Below, piece after piece: positions 24,381 to 36,977 of a stretch of 64,000 bases of DNA; positions within the stretch are counted from its first letter, which is position 1; each line of letters opens with the position of its first letter. The notes below the pieces were generated by a model. It did not search any database and was not told the DNA's origin. It saw nothing but the letters and a program-made list of their open reading frames with translations. This DNA comes from Nymphaea colorata (taxonomy: Eukaryota > Streptophyta > Magnoliopsida > Nymphaeales > Nymphaeaceae). A program made the translations under genes and the position numbers. Location of the stretch: contig NC_045146.1 in the NCBI RefSeq assembly GCF_008831285.2, positions 23,949,703 to 24,013,702 of the forward strand. Reading direction: 5' to 3'.

Positions 24381-27300
24381 TGCTGGTGTGCCTGTTTTTC
24401 TATCATAGCATACAATTCTTATGCATTTAGAATCTTTGAAAGGCTCCTCTCGAAAATTTGAAATTTTACCTTGCAGAATCCGAGTTTTTTTCTGAGTCTT
24501 GCAGTGTCTAATGCACCCAATAAACTCAGAAATTTTATGCGATTGGTTTCTGAATAATGGTGAGCCTTTCTTTCTTTCTTTTGACAATACTTGCGAAGTA
24601 ACTACTTTTTCTGGGCTTAGTTATCGAGTCATGGACGAGACGTTCATATTATTATAAGCTTCACAAGCTGTTAGCTTTCTGTCATCTAGAAGTCAAAAGC
24701 TAATACGAGAAACTCATTTCCACGTTCATCTTGGGAAGGAATTTTTCATTTATTTAATGCATTTACGGTTGGGGATGGTGCTCAACTATTTTCAGCGGCC
24801 ATCATGCTAATTGGTCTCTCATTTCATTTGCAAGGCCTTCCACGTTTTATGTTGCATCTTGGATATCTCTGTTGCGAAGGAGGTCAATCTTGTATCCACT
24901 AACCAATTGGAATCCATCTTAAAATTTGATTGACTTGGTTAAGTTTGTTCGTTATTACTAGTAAATACATGTAAAAATTCTGATTTGAAGGTAACGACCA
25001 CTCCTAATCCAAAAGCGATCCTGTTACAGCTGCAGGCTGCCTATATGTATAACTGTGAATCTCAGTCATACAGGTTTCCGCTGAACTGCGTTCCTCATTA
25101 GCGACGGTTTTTTTCTTTCTTCATTTTTTCGTTGATGGCAGTATGGTGCCACACTGGTACTGGTGTTTCTCCGAGACAGCACATTCAGTTCGGTGCTGAA
25201 CCCGGTCAAAACTGACCATGACCATTTTAAATATGTGCATAACTAAATTATCTTTAATACAAAAATTAAATTATCTTTAATACAAAAAATTTATATATAA
25301 ATATAAATAAATAAGACTGCCAAATAGTTAAATAACTATGTAACAAATTGTTTATATACATATGTACTCACACATACAAATACATCTTGGCCGCACCCAC
25401 ACATAAATTTATTTTTTTGAAACTTGCTGCACCTGCACCACTACCAACAACCGCACCCCGCACGCAGGTGGCATAGGGTGATAAGTTCTATCCAGTTCAA
25501 GCAGGCCCACTTAATGGTGAAGGTTCCACTCGGCTTCCAGCTAATAGACAGTATGAATTCAGCTACCATCTTAACAGGAACCTCCGAAGTCCGAACCCAC
25601 AGATTATTAAGAACATTTTGGATCTGTAACTGGGGTCAACATTGCATGTCTTTACTTATTTATTATTTGTCAATCAACATGAAGAAGCCCGGAAAGTGGT
25701 AATAGGTAGATCAAATATAAGCTTTTAAGACAGCGAAGATGGTTATATGCACAGGCATGTGCACAATGCAAAGATACACAGGCCTGTGTGCTTGACATGT
25801 GACCTTTAAGAGTAGGTCAGGGCCATACGAAACTAGGCCGTGGGCCAGGAGTCTATATGTCATGCACAGGAGGGACCTGTGCACTGTGCGCACAGATCTC
25901 TCTTAGCATGATGAAACTCGGGCTCCCATTCCTAGTGCCTATGCTGTTGGAAGTTGTATATTCAACATCACTAACGTGCCATGATATGACTATTGCATGG
26001 TTAAATATGACAGAACTCACGAAAGTGCAGCAAAACAGCATATCATATTGTGCTTCATAAGTGGTGGTGGTGGAGTTATGAGGTTGACCCATCTAATTAA
26101 ATGTGGTTTAGAAGATGATTAGATATTGAATAAGATGGCTGGACAACAAAAGATGCACCATTGTGATGGAAATCTCAAAATGAACCGATAATCCAATATT
26201 GTAGGGTCTTACGATTTGCATCTAAATCTGGTGGCATTTAACTCAACTGCGCACTCGATTCTCATTATGGAGTATATATTATTTTGAATTGGAAGCAGTT
26301 CTCCTTCATTCAAGTTCAAATATCAGCCTGTATCCAGTTAAGTATTATCAGGTTAGCTGGATATATGAATTATTCCATCTGATCCGAATCTAACTGGTAC
26401 ACATTCATAAAATGGCTCTCCTGAGTCTGCCATTGATTCTGGGAACGTTGCCTTCGACTTCTCAAGGGATGTCGATCGCTCTGATATTTGATTTGATAAA
26501 GAAGTTTAATCAAATTGGAGAGCAATAATGTGTGATTAGCTCTTTGATTATGCCTAAGGAAAAACTTGAGTGAATTAAGTCTTTAATAATATGAAAAACT
26601 GTTTTTGCATTATTTCAAAAAATTTGGGGCGTTCCAATGACAACCCAAAACTAATTTTTGGAGGTAAAAAATGGTTTCGCTTTCAAAATGCCATTTCATT
26701 CAAGTAAGTTTTGATGATAAACAAAAATGAGTTTTGCCAAAAACATGCTTTCCAAAAAAGAGCCAATAATGTGGCACCCTTTGGTCATTTATAAAAAAAA
26801 ATGTGCTTCTCCTAAACACACAAATCACTTTGTCAAAATTAATTAAAACTGTTTTTTAACTAAATAAAACCAAATTTTTTGACGGTGGCATCCAAACGCC
26901 ACGTTAGTGTCGTCTTTGTAACTCTTATTGTAAGAGACAAAGTTTCACATTTTTCAAATGACATACATTCACCTGCCCTGCGTAACTTTGTAATTCTATT
27001 TTTTTCATGTATTTATATTTGAAATGTATATTTGTTAGTATTTTCCAAAAATTTCATGAAAACGTTGAAATATCATAAAATTTAACCCCGTCAAATTTTT
27101 AATACAATGAGATTTCAATAAATAATTTTCGACTTTATCTAACCAAAGAACTAGTACTTTCTTTTTAATTATAAAAAAATAATAAAATGACAATGTAACT
27201 TTACTTTCATTCCAAATTTAAAGAAACTGATAGCATAGATTAAATATTAAATATAGTAATTTTAAGATCAATAATAAATTTTTGTACCTTTACCAAAGGA

Positions 27301-27609
27301 AATCGATAATTTGTAAAAGAACACTTATTTATGTATTACTAAAAACATTAAGTTCATACAAAAACGCGTTTCAAGAAACTGGTCATTGAGCTTTTGTTTC
27401 TTAAAATTCACGAATCTTAACGTGAAGAAGATAGTCGTACGAAATAAGAAAAAGGAAAAGTGAGAGAAAAAAAAAGTAAGTGAGTGACCACTTAAATAAC
27501 CAACAAATGGTTTTGAAATTTATTTCATTTTTTTAATCGACTTCAAACAAATCCTTATCCCTTGTACTAAAATTATTAAAATCCAAACCGTTTGCCTACA
27601 TCTCTACAA

Positions 27610-28520
27610 CTAAAAGAATTATTCATTAGTCAGAATTTTTTTATTTTGTTTTTATGCCCAATTCAAATAAATCAAATTTTGTTGTTGTACTTTTGTGTGT
27701 TGCGTAACGGTGGACAAGTGAGACACTTAAATTGAAAGATGTACTATCAATCCAGTGGGAGAGCCAGATGGTAACTAGTGTTAGCAGTTGCCAACCTATT
27801 AAAATTAATTTATTTTAAATGGACATCTTTAAACATTTATCCTTAGTGGCATTGATCAAGGTCTCAACCAGATTCAACTAGACTTAGTCCTCGACCAGTG
27901 GCAGAGCCACATTGTAACTGGTGTAGGCAATAAATTTTAATAGACTGGTGCGAGCAACTACCCACACCAGTCTATTAAAATTTATTTATTTTTAAATGAA
28001 CATCTTTAAACATTTATCATTATATATATACAAGTGTCACTTCAGATATGAGTATTTTTAAACGAATACTCCTCCAACCAATTTCTCTGGATCCGCTACT
28101 GCTTCAATCCACCTAAATTCCGAAGCAAAACAAAATCTTGAAGGCATAAGGGTATAAGACCTTGGGGTTTTGGTGCCAAAAACGGATTTCCTTAAGTAAA
28201 CATTAAAAAAGTAAAAACAAATTCAGAATTTTTATTTTTGTTTTTTTTATGCCGAATTCAACAGTTTCTTCTTCGTTAATCAGAATTTTTATTTTCTTTT
28301 TATGCCTCATTCAAATAAATCAAATTTTGTTGGTGTGCTCTGTACGTTACTAAATGGTGGCAAATGTGATACCTAACTTAAAGATGTACCATAGGTCCAC
28401 CTAAACTCCAAAGCAAAAGAGAATCTTAAAGGTATAAGAGTATGAACCTTCGGATTTTGGCACCGAAAGAGGTTTCCTTTAGATAAACAAATAAAAAAAT
28501 AAAAACTAATTCAGATTTCG
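27610..28520. repeat. Local duplication (~260-bp arm), one arm split by an insertion
   Basis: Arm A consists of 27610-27752 and about 28102-28250. Arm B is about 28270-28520. Shared text includes TTCAAATAAATCAAATTTTG, then GATGTAC-AT, then TCCACCTAAA-TCC-AAGCAAAA and GGTATAAGA. Arm B is continuous where arm A holds the MITE at 27753-28101, so B serves as a natural empty site. Confidence 0.75.
27753..28101. mobile_element. hAT-like MITE insertion, probably nested or internally duplicated
   Basis: Left end CAGTGGGAGAGCCAGA; right end reverse-complemented CAGTAGCGGATCCAGA, matching at 12 of 16. Flanks are TATCAATC (27745-27752) and CTTCAATC (28102-28109), 6 of 8 identical. A second internal end, CAGTGGCAGAGCCACA, lies at 27896, and the text AACATCTTTAAACATTTATC-like occurs twice (about 27820 and 28000). 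Two copies therefore lie in series, or one copy duplicated its left part. No coding frame is present. Confidence 0.7.
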
Positions 28521-29864
28521 AGCCTATTAAATCATCAAACCATTTACAATTATTAATGAAATTCTATTGGGAAGCATGGTTGGGGGTCCCCCTTTAGAGA
28601 GAAACTCTCCAGACATTACAAACAAAGAAGAAAGCACAACAAGATGATGTTGAGGAAGAGGGCCATGAGATTCCAAGAAAGATGACAATTCCAACTCAAG
28701 ATTCGCTCCATCCCTTTACACGCGCGTTGGGGAAGGAGATGGAGGTGTCTGAAAAAGGTGGGAAAATAGAAACAACCATAGAAAGACTCCTTCATTTCCA
28801 TTTCCCTGTTGGTGTGAAAGTGATATACAACCCAACCATTTTCACAAGGGACAGCTCGAATGGACCAAAGCTTCTTTAGCTTTATGTTTCCATTTTCCCG
28901 TGAAAGTGAAATCACACTTTTGTGTTTGAGAAGATTCGGACAGCCGGGGCCGCCAGCGTTCCAGGTGTTCAGGCAGTGTTGGAAGATTCAGTTTTCTAGC
29001 GGCCTAAGTTATTTTCCTACGAAAGTTTTACCCATAGGGCATCTATCTTCTTGCACATTTTCTTTGACTTACGATTCCAAACTTTCTATGCATCTCCAAT
29101 GCACAAACAAGGAAAGGAAAATCAGAACAGTTATTGACTGCCCAAGTGAAGGCCAAAGTCTCGCCCCTTCTCGGATCCCCCAAGTCCAGGGTTGTATGAC
29201 ACGCAATTTTTGAATACACAACAAGCTAAGTCAAGCTCGAACCAAAATTTCTCATCATCCGGAATTTTAAAAGAGGAAAATGAATCCGAGGAAAAAGAAT
29301 GCACTCCCACTCTCACACTGGAGGCAATCAAAGAGAAAGGAATTGAACAAACATGCACTTGTTTAGGTTATTTTTCTTAAAAATTAGAAACTGAAAGGTT
29401 AGGGTTTTGCCATTTCTAATCATGTTCAAAAGTAGCCTTATTTTTGGTTTGGGCAAAATCTCACGTCAACATCAGATAGAAATTTTGGGAATCTTTCTTC
29501 ATTTCTTAGTATTCAAGTGTGTGTCACCTTTGAATTCCAACTTGTGTGAAATAAGCCAATGCGTGATGCACATGCATTACTGCTAGACAAGTCTATTTTG
29601 TAACAATTTGGCAACAGCAACAACCACCCTCCCATCTCACCAACCGATTGAATACGGACAACCGTGATTGCAAAAAATTCTCTCTTCCAACTTTTCTTCC
29701 AAGCGCACAAAACTAAAAAAAGAAATTCAAAATATGATTTTTTCCTTTATCGATTCATGAACAAGACTCAGATGGGTTTGACATAGCATGGGTGTTCCTT
29801 GAATTCTGGTTGTACTCCAGTTTCATCCCGAGTTCTAATGTATTTAGCTGTTTCAGACCCGATA

Positions 29865-30055
29865 AGTGGCGGGAGCACATGTGAGCTTGTGTGGGCAATT
29901 GCATACATGAACTCACAAAACTTACGTATTCACACATATTAGCGCATCGTAGGAATTTTCTTGGTCATTTACTTATTTACATATGGATATGGTCCGCCAT
30001 TGACTTTTTTTACCAATTCGCATGGCCGTAACTAGAAATTTCTGGCTCTGCACTT
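29865..30055. mobile_element. Probable hAT-like MITE copy, reverse orientation
   Basis: The left end AAGTGGCGGGAGCACATGTG and the right end, reverse-complemented AAAGTGCAGAGCCAGAAATTT, resemble the two ends of the element at 21666-21844 in swapped order. Length is about 190 bp. I could not find a convincing 8-bp flank duplication, so the borders are uncertain. Confidence 0.5.
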
Positions 30056-31839
30056 TGCTCGTGCATTTGACAATTGAAGGAGATCTATGATCTACCTTGT
30101 GATGCCCGAAAGCTAGGACCTTGAAGGTGGAACATGTACATCCACTATGCGTGACAAAAATATGCAGCTAAATAAGCAGAATCTTTAGGTTGAGATGAGG
30201 CTTTTCCATGTAACAAGATTTTAGTAAAAACGACACTTACTTGAAACGTGGTTTTTATATATCTAAGGTGGTTAAGATAAGCAGAGCTTATAGTATAGCC
30301 TGCTTAACAGTAAAGTAATGGGCTATGCTGTTATAGGTTAGGGATAATGCAAGGGGTTTTTTAGTGTGAGATTGCTTCCCATTGTGTTTGGTCTTAATTA
30401 AAAAAAGTTTCGACGAACCAGCTAGAAGGTTGCATGCTTACTAGTAGAGCTCTATGCCTCGACCTAATCTTAACTTGCTTAACTATTATAAGAAAAAAAA
30501 ATCCGCTATATACAATTATACGATTCTTTTTTAGAAGAAACACCTTTCTCCTCTACTCAGGTTGAACCTCAAGGGACGTAGTGTAGCTGATCGGAATGGT
30601 ACTAGCCAGGTGTCAGTTCAGTTCTCATTGGCGCTACTCTTCTGGACTGCAAACAGTTATGCATGACACTCTAGTTGATGAGTGCACTGCTTTGCACTCA
30701 GGTTCTGAAACAGCTCTAGACTCCACGAGCATGGGGAAAGAGGGAGCGGCTTCATCTTCTTTGGGGTGTCTTGCCCTTTTTACGGAGGTTGCGACTTGCG
30801 AGTGGGTTGGATCTAGTTTGAGGATTTTGTCAAAGTCTAAAGTTTCGGATCTGATTCCTGTCTGACCCGTAATGCACTTAGTTGTTCGTGAGAATGACAT
30901 GTGCATTCGAGATTTGGACATGCTTTTTGCTTAAGCAAGACTATTGCAGACTTCCATCTTTCCAAATAAAAAACTGGCGGACTTCAATGTCCTAGCGAGT
31001 AGCTTACACACTAGGAGTGCCAATGGGTTGGGTCATCCGATTGCTGACCTGAACCCGAATCTGCTCTGAATCCAAATCTAAGTTTATGCTTACTTGAACA
31101 AGAATGCAACGAAAATCTGAACTTGGTTGCATGTGAAAGTCAGATCCAATGCTAACCTGATGATGCAATGGCTTCTCTTTCCCTTCAAAAGAAGTTATCC
31201 AGCTCCAAATCTGAGTCAAACCCGAATCAAAGTAAAATCCAATTAATGGGCCTTGTTATACATATTACCTAAACCTGGCTTGAGCTCAGGCGGACCCGCA
31301 GCCGGATCCAATGAGTGAGCTCACGCTTGCATCAATGGCTTGTAACTTACCTCAACACTTTCACCTCTAATAGAAAAATGTTCTCTCTCTCTCTCTTCCC
31401 CACCAACTTGAAGAGCAGTCTTGCATGGCAAGTCAAGTGCATGCTTTCCTTGTCGAACTAATACGTCCATTTGCAAGATCCGAAAAGCATGCAGACAAAA
31501 AACATATGAGGAACAGCAAGAGGTTGGAACTATACGTACATATCTTAAACATGTACATACCAAAGCCTTATGTATCAGATTTAATGGGAATCACTTGAAT
31601 TGTTGATTTTAAGAAGAACTGATAATATGAAAACTAAGTTGTTTTTTGAGACTGAAATAGCTCTCAAAGAAGGTAAGTATTCTTCTTCTTTTTTTTTCCC
31701 CCCCCTCACTCTCTCTATCTTCGTCCCCCATTTTAAGGGTATTTTGGTCTCTTAAGAAATAGCTTAGCTTTCATATTTTTCAATTTAATCTTCACTGTCT
31801 AGTCTGCCTAGAATTAAGGGTTTAAATGATTTCCCTTAG

Positions 31840-31845
<6 letters not shown>

Positions 31846-31882
<37 letters not shown>
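31846..31882. repeat. (TA)n microsatellite
   Basis: About eighteen TA units. Simple repeat. Confidence 0.95.
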
Positions 31883-31886
<4 letters not shown>

Positions 31887-32798
31887 GTTACAATCTTTGT
31901 GGGATCGTGGTTGACAAAGGTGACATATGATGGAATGGCACCATAGAGAAGAGAAGAAGGCGTGGAGGGGCTGTTCAACTCTTTGCATTAATTGACTGCC
32001 AAACTGCGGGTCTTGTAGTTTGGCCTCCAAGCCAAAATTCTTTTATGAGGATGGTCAAATTAAAGTTTCTAAATTTTGGTTAAGGTCAAAATATCATTTT
32101 TTAAAATTTTTATATATAACAAGTGAATTTTTTTAAAATTTACATGTAATTTTTTTTTTAAATTGAGGTAAGGCCCGAGACCTGTGTGGACTCTACCTTG
32201 CTTCCGCCCCTCGGGAACCGAGCTAGGATAAAGTATTGTACTTGGAGTTTTTATCTTCCTATTTTTAGTGTTGTACAGGAGCGAACCAAAATTGAACCAA
32301 ACACTTGCTTTTTACATCTTTCCTCTGAAATGCAGTTAGCGTAGTGTAAGATCAAACTTGATTTAATTTGGTAGAATTATTATAACATTATTAGTACAAG
32401 AAAAAGGAGACAGAGTTACGGACATTATGTAACAAATCTCAAGGAACGATTGGGCGTCCATGGTAATTTGAGATTCACACACATGGTGCGTATGATAGCC
32501 GGTAGCTGAGAAGTATGAGGACTGGTGTGGCAATTGCCCACACGAGTCCCACACATTTTTTAAAAAAATGTGTGTATTAGTACCACATATACTTTTAATT
32601 GTTCTCATCTTGGCTGCCTCTAGCGGCTTGCAATTCTAACTAACAAATCTGATACGGTTTGGGGAGGCCATATTTGAATTTCACTTTCATATAATAAGAT
32701 CTGTTTACGTGTAATCAGGTAAGACACTTGCCAGATCCCAGGAATCTGATTAACAATCAAATCTAAATTTCTTTACCTGAACCAATAAAATGGATCAT

Positions 32799-32970
32799 GA
32801 TATATACAAACTAGTAGGGGAGTTATCATGTGATTAGTGTGGCATGCCCGCCCATGAAATCTTTTATGATGATAAAATATGATATATACAAACCAGTAGC
32901 GTAGTTATCATGTGATTAGTGTGGCCGACTGCTCATGCCCGCCCATGAAATCTTTTATGATGATAAAATT
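32799..32970. repeat. Tandem duplication, 82-bp unit
   Basis: GATATATACAAAC-AGTAG, GTTATCATGTGATTAGTGTGG and GCCCGCCCATGAAATC appear in the same order at 32799-32880 and 32881-32970. The second unit has about ten extra bases (CGACTGCTCA) before the GCCCGCCC block. Divergence is low, so the event is fairly recent. Confidence 0.88.
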
Positions 32971-34347
32971 AGACATGGTCACGAGATTAAGAATTAAATA
33001 AATCATAAGGTAGTCTTGTAAACATCAGTTTCCAGCTCGTATCGAAAACCCAAATGACACATACAAGTAGAGGTTAGTAATAAATTATTACTGTTCAATG
33101 AATCTGCAAAAAAAAAAAGAGTAGAATAATGAAATATTGTATTATAGTGTTTCATGAATCTTTCTCATTTTTAATGCTAACTTTAAAAAACCGTAATAGT
33201 TTGTTACTGTTACCAAATGACCCCATAAATTTGTATTAGATATTGCATTAAAAAAATTGCTTTTTAACTTTATTTTATTAAAAATACCAGCAGACATATG
33301 GCCGAAACGTTCGACACATTCTTCCAATACGATCAGCCGATACTTAGGTCATAGCTCGGCTTAAGGCCCTTAATTTCTCTAGTGTAAGCACCAATGTCCT
33401 AATGAATTTGACATGTATAGCATTCTTAAAGTGTCAATTAAAATAATAAGAAGAATAGTGGGGTTGATGCTGACAGCTGCCTGACGACAGACAATATTTG
33501 CTAGGCTTCCCGCGGACACTTATCATATATATGCGGCATATCTAGATTGGACCAAAGTACATAATGGGCACATGGTTTAATAATTTTCATGTTCTATGGA
33601 GGAAATGTTGTAAATGATATTTGGTATCGATTTTCTTTTAAATAATCGCTAAGTTAAGCCTCTTAGAAGTAGCAAAACATTGCCATTAATGACACTTCTG
33701 CTGGTAATTGTATGATCCTTATCATGTCTTTGTATCGAAGCAAATTGACACATGGCAGCGGCCATGTGTTTTTGTGTATGCGTTGAGAAAAGCACACTAT
33801 AATTGAGCTCGTATTGGCTCCATTCCGCATAGTAAGTCCAATCAGGAAGGACTACTGACTCACCCACGGTGTCACTGCATACTGCCAAGTTTGATCAAAG
33901 GTGGGTCTACATATGTATCCTTTACATAATTAAGTGTTAAAGCTACGCGGTTAATAGGTTTAAAGTATAAAAGAAAATTGAATAGTAACTCTTGGTTTAA
34001 CCAAGAGTCATCCAATGCATTCATGAGGACCATTTGACCCATCATAGGTGTTTTCCCACACATTTTTTTCTTACTTTTCTTCAACCATCCATCACGATAG
34101 ATCAAACACTTTCATCTAGACATGAGCGAGAGCCGCACAAACTTGGCACGAGGAGGGTTGAAGGCATGAATAGCGTGTTTGATCCCGAACACGGGACATT
34201 CTTCACAGGCTACGTCTACACTTGTTGGTTTAACGGTCGATTAGCTTTTGAGATCAAATGATCAATGATTCAAACAACACTTACGTGGTTAAATTTCAAT
34301 CCAAATCATAAGATTCTTAAGGGCGTGCGACCGTGCACACAAGCTTG

Positions 34348-34350
<3 letters not shown>

Positions 34351-34385
<35 letters not shown>
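34351..34385. repeat. (GA)n microsatellite
   Basis: About seventeen GA units. Simple repeat. Confidence 0.93.
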
Positions 34386-34387
<2 letters not shown>

Positions 34388-35973
34388 ATCGCTGGATTCC
34401 TGGCAGAAAGAGTTAGAGAGCTAAATCCCAGTTGCAGCTGTCCTACCAAAAGGCAACGACGACAGGTGGCCGTGGACATAAAGCTGAAATGCTGTAGTAC
34501 GTACTTAGAAGAAGATGAACCAAAAAAAATGAAACGAGTACTTAACGTGCATTTGGAAGTCATGAAGATGGAGGATGAGTTTTTGTATTTGGGGACAATG
34601 TTGTTGAAGTGGATGATGGGTTGCTACCCATCTTGAAACATGGATGGTATTAGTTGGAGGGAATGTTGAAAGGCCCTTTTGGGTATAATTTGAACTTCGA
34701 ATTTATGTCTTTCTTTCTTACTCACTAGCTAGATGAAGTTATTGTCACCAAACTGTTCTGTTAAAAACTTAAATCCATATCATATCATCCAATTCTAGTG
34801 TGACCTGACCCCTTGATCTTTTTACCACTCCAAAGGGAATATATCCCATGAGCGCGCGCGTGTGTGTATATATATATATATAATACTGTAATTAGGGTAA
34901 GTTCATAAAATACCAATGTCTTATAAAGTTGTCGCAAATTTTGAGGTAGGTGCATAGAACATTTACAACTTGTTGCCAATATGGATAAACTAACAAATAG
35001 TTGAAAACACCTTTGTAGAAGAAATGAAGGCAATTTGGTGGGCTGGTGTGGGCAACTGCCCTGCCTGCCCCCTTGTAGCTCTGCTATTGTTTGTTACTGT
35101 CGTCAAATAGCCACTTAGTTAGCATACTCAGTTCCGATCTTACCTCTAATACACTTCGTTGCACCAAATCCAATCCATTTGCAACTTTACATAATACATG
35201 CGCTATTTTCTCATATTTTTAAAGCCAATAGAACTCCTGCAATGTTGGATTCTTTCAAGTTGTCAGCCTGTAATGTACTGCGTGCCCGACATGTAAAGGA
35301 CTCGACAGAAAGACCCTGAGATCCAGCTTCCCTGCACTTTAATTAAGCAGGTAGTTTCTATTCTACATGGATGAGCCTTGGAAAATCGATTATGAAGTCT
35401 TGGAGGTATGCTGATCCACTCATTTCTAAAGTTATTAACGCTCTTGGGATTGCAGATTAATTGTTTCGTGATAAGTGGGAGGTCTCAAAACGTAATTTTC
35501 TTGAAATTGCTTTATGAATGCACACCTCGGGTACGTGTGACTAACAGAAAAAGATAAGTAGAAAATACTTAGTTTCTCATCATACAAACTATAGAAAACC
35601 ATCTGCATGTCCTTGAAAAAATTCTCCCATCTCCTGTGAATATCAGATTTCGTATAGTTACTATGTAGCGCCTTACTTTTATCCAATTTTCTCACGTTAT
35701 GATCGAATAAAACTCTTTAACTGTATAAAATGTTTTGGAAACGTCTTTTCTCGTACCTTTTAATTCCTTACCACCAAGCATACCTTGAGAATACAATTTG
35801 TCAGGCAATGCTATCTGTATGAGGCTGTGTGTTAATGAACATGTCCTTGCATTTATAAGGATACCCTGTATCATTTTTTTTTTTTATGTTTTAGAATATT
35901 TTAAATCTTTTCTTATTTTACTGTTGCTACATACATTTCCCCTTTGTCATAGCTTTCTGAATTCACAACCGAC

Positions 35974-36060
35974 CAGTTGCAGAGGCACATGTGGCTTGTG
36001 CGGGCATTTGCCTATACAGCTCCACAAAAATTACTTAACTAAATATACTAATTCCATAAC
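35974..36060. mobile_element. hAT-like MITE end fragment
   Basis: Begins CAGTTGCAGAGGCACATGTGG, the same terminal text as the other copies, followed by CTTGTGCGGGCATTTGCC. The opposite end is not visible; this is a fragment or decayed copy. Confidence 0.45.
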
Positions 36061-36640
36061 CCCATTTGCATATTTATAAATTTATGGCTGTACTCATCGA
36101 TCGATTTTTGCCCTTTAATAAAAAAAAAAATTCTAGCTCGGTTACTGCAACGGATTCACAGCCAACACCGGTGCACACCCGTGCATGCATGCATGCATGC
36201 ATGCTAGCACATACGTGCATACACAAGCGTGTGCACGTGCCAGGGGTGTGTGTGTGTTTAACCCCTGATAGAAGTAAAAGGAGGGTTGAGAGTTACTTCA
36301 CTGCATATAGAGGGGAGGAGGAAAGGAGAGCAGCAACACGTATAGTTGATGGGCAGTCATTTTTATGGGTAGATAGAGAGGAGGAAGAAGGGAGAAGGAG
36401 GGCATGGGGCCCCGACCTTGTGTGCTTGTCGGGGGAGAAGATTTCGTGTATTAAGGGCCACAGCCGATGGCCTCCCTTTCAAATCACCCTCTGAAATAGA
36501 AATGAGAGATCGACAGGGAATTAAGCCGGAAAGAAGGAAGAAAAAGAAAGATAAGTAGGCGGAGGAGGAAGAAGAGGAGAAGAGAGAAGAAGATCAAATA
36601 AGTAGCACGAGAAATATCGGAGCGAGGGAGATCGATCAGG

Positions 36641-36940
36641 ATGGGCCAACACTCGTGCTGCAACCAGCAGAAGGTGAAGAGGGGTCTGTGGTCGCCCGAG
36701 GAAGACGAGAAGCTCATCCGTTACATCTCCACTTATGGTTACGGGTGCTGGAGCGAAGTCCCTGAGAAAGCAGGTGCACCTCTCTCCTTCTCTCTCTAAA
36801 TTCCTTAAGGTTGGATGGGAAGAGCAAGTGCATCTCTCTTCAGATAGAAATGGAGAGAAACAAAATCTCTCTCTCTCAATTCCTTTAAGGTTGGAAGGGT
36901 AGAGCATGCATCTCTCTTTCAGATAGAATTGGAGAAAAAC

Positions 36941-36977
<37 letters not shown>

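Larger units (their letters stand above)
24381..36640. other. 12-kb gene-poor region between the ROH1-like gene and MYB103
   Basis: AT-rich sequence with small repeats: hAT-like MITE ends and copies, a duplicated block at 27610-28520, a duplication at 32799-32970, and TA, GA and GT/GCAT microsatellites. Short open stretches at 28616-28915 and 30596-30921 (both strands) resemble no protein I know. I find no reverse transcriptase, integrase or transposase motif. The last ~300 bases are AG-rich and likely contain the MYB103 leader. Confidence 0.5.

Noticed and set aside
24381-24587. 69-residue N-terminal extension of the ROH1-like frame
   Set aside because: The segment is basic and unlike the family, while the internal Met at 24380 begins the typical conserved N-terminus. 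It is more likely untranslated leader.
30596-30921. 89- and 95-codon frames on opposite strands
   Set aside because: Both strands are open over the same bases, with no recognisable motif and no splice partners, so I cannot support a gene.
34265-34636. 123-codon frame with an RERERER run
   Set aside because: The run is a translated GA microsatellite and the rest matches no protein I know.
36066-36494. 142-codon frame upstream of MYB103
   Set aside because: It begins in GCAT and GT simple repeats and its tail is a translated AG-rich leader; it ends before the MYB103 start.
24381-36640. Possible retroelement body in the 12-kb gene-poor region
   Set aside because: No reverse transcriptase, integrase, protease or long terminal repeat pair could be seen; the repeats present are short and MITE-like.
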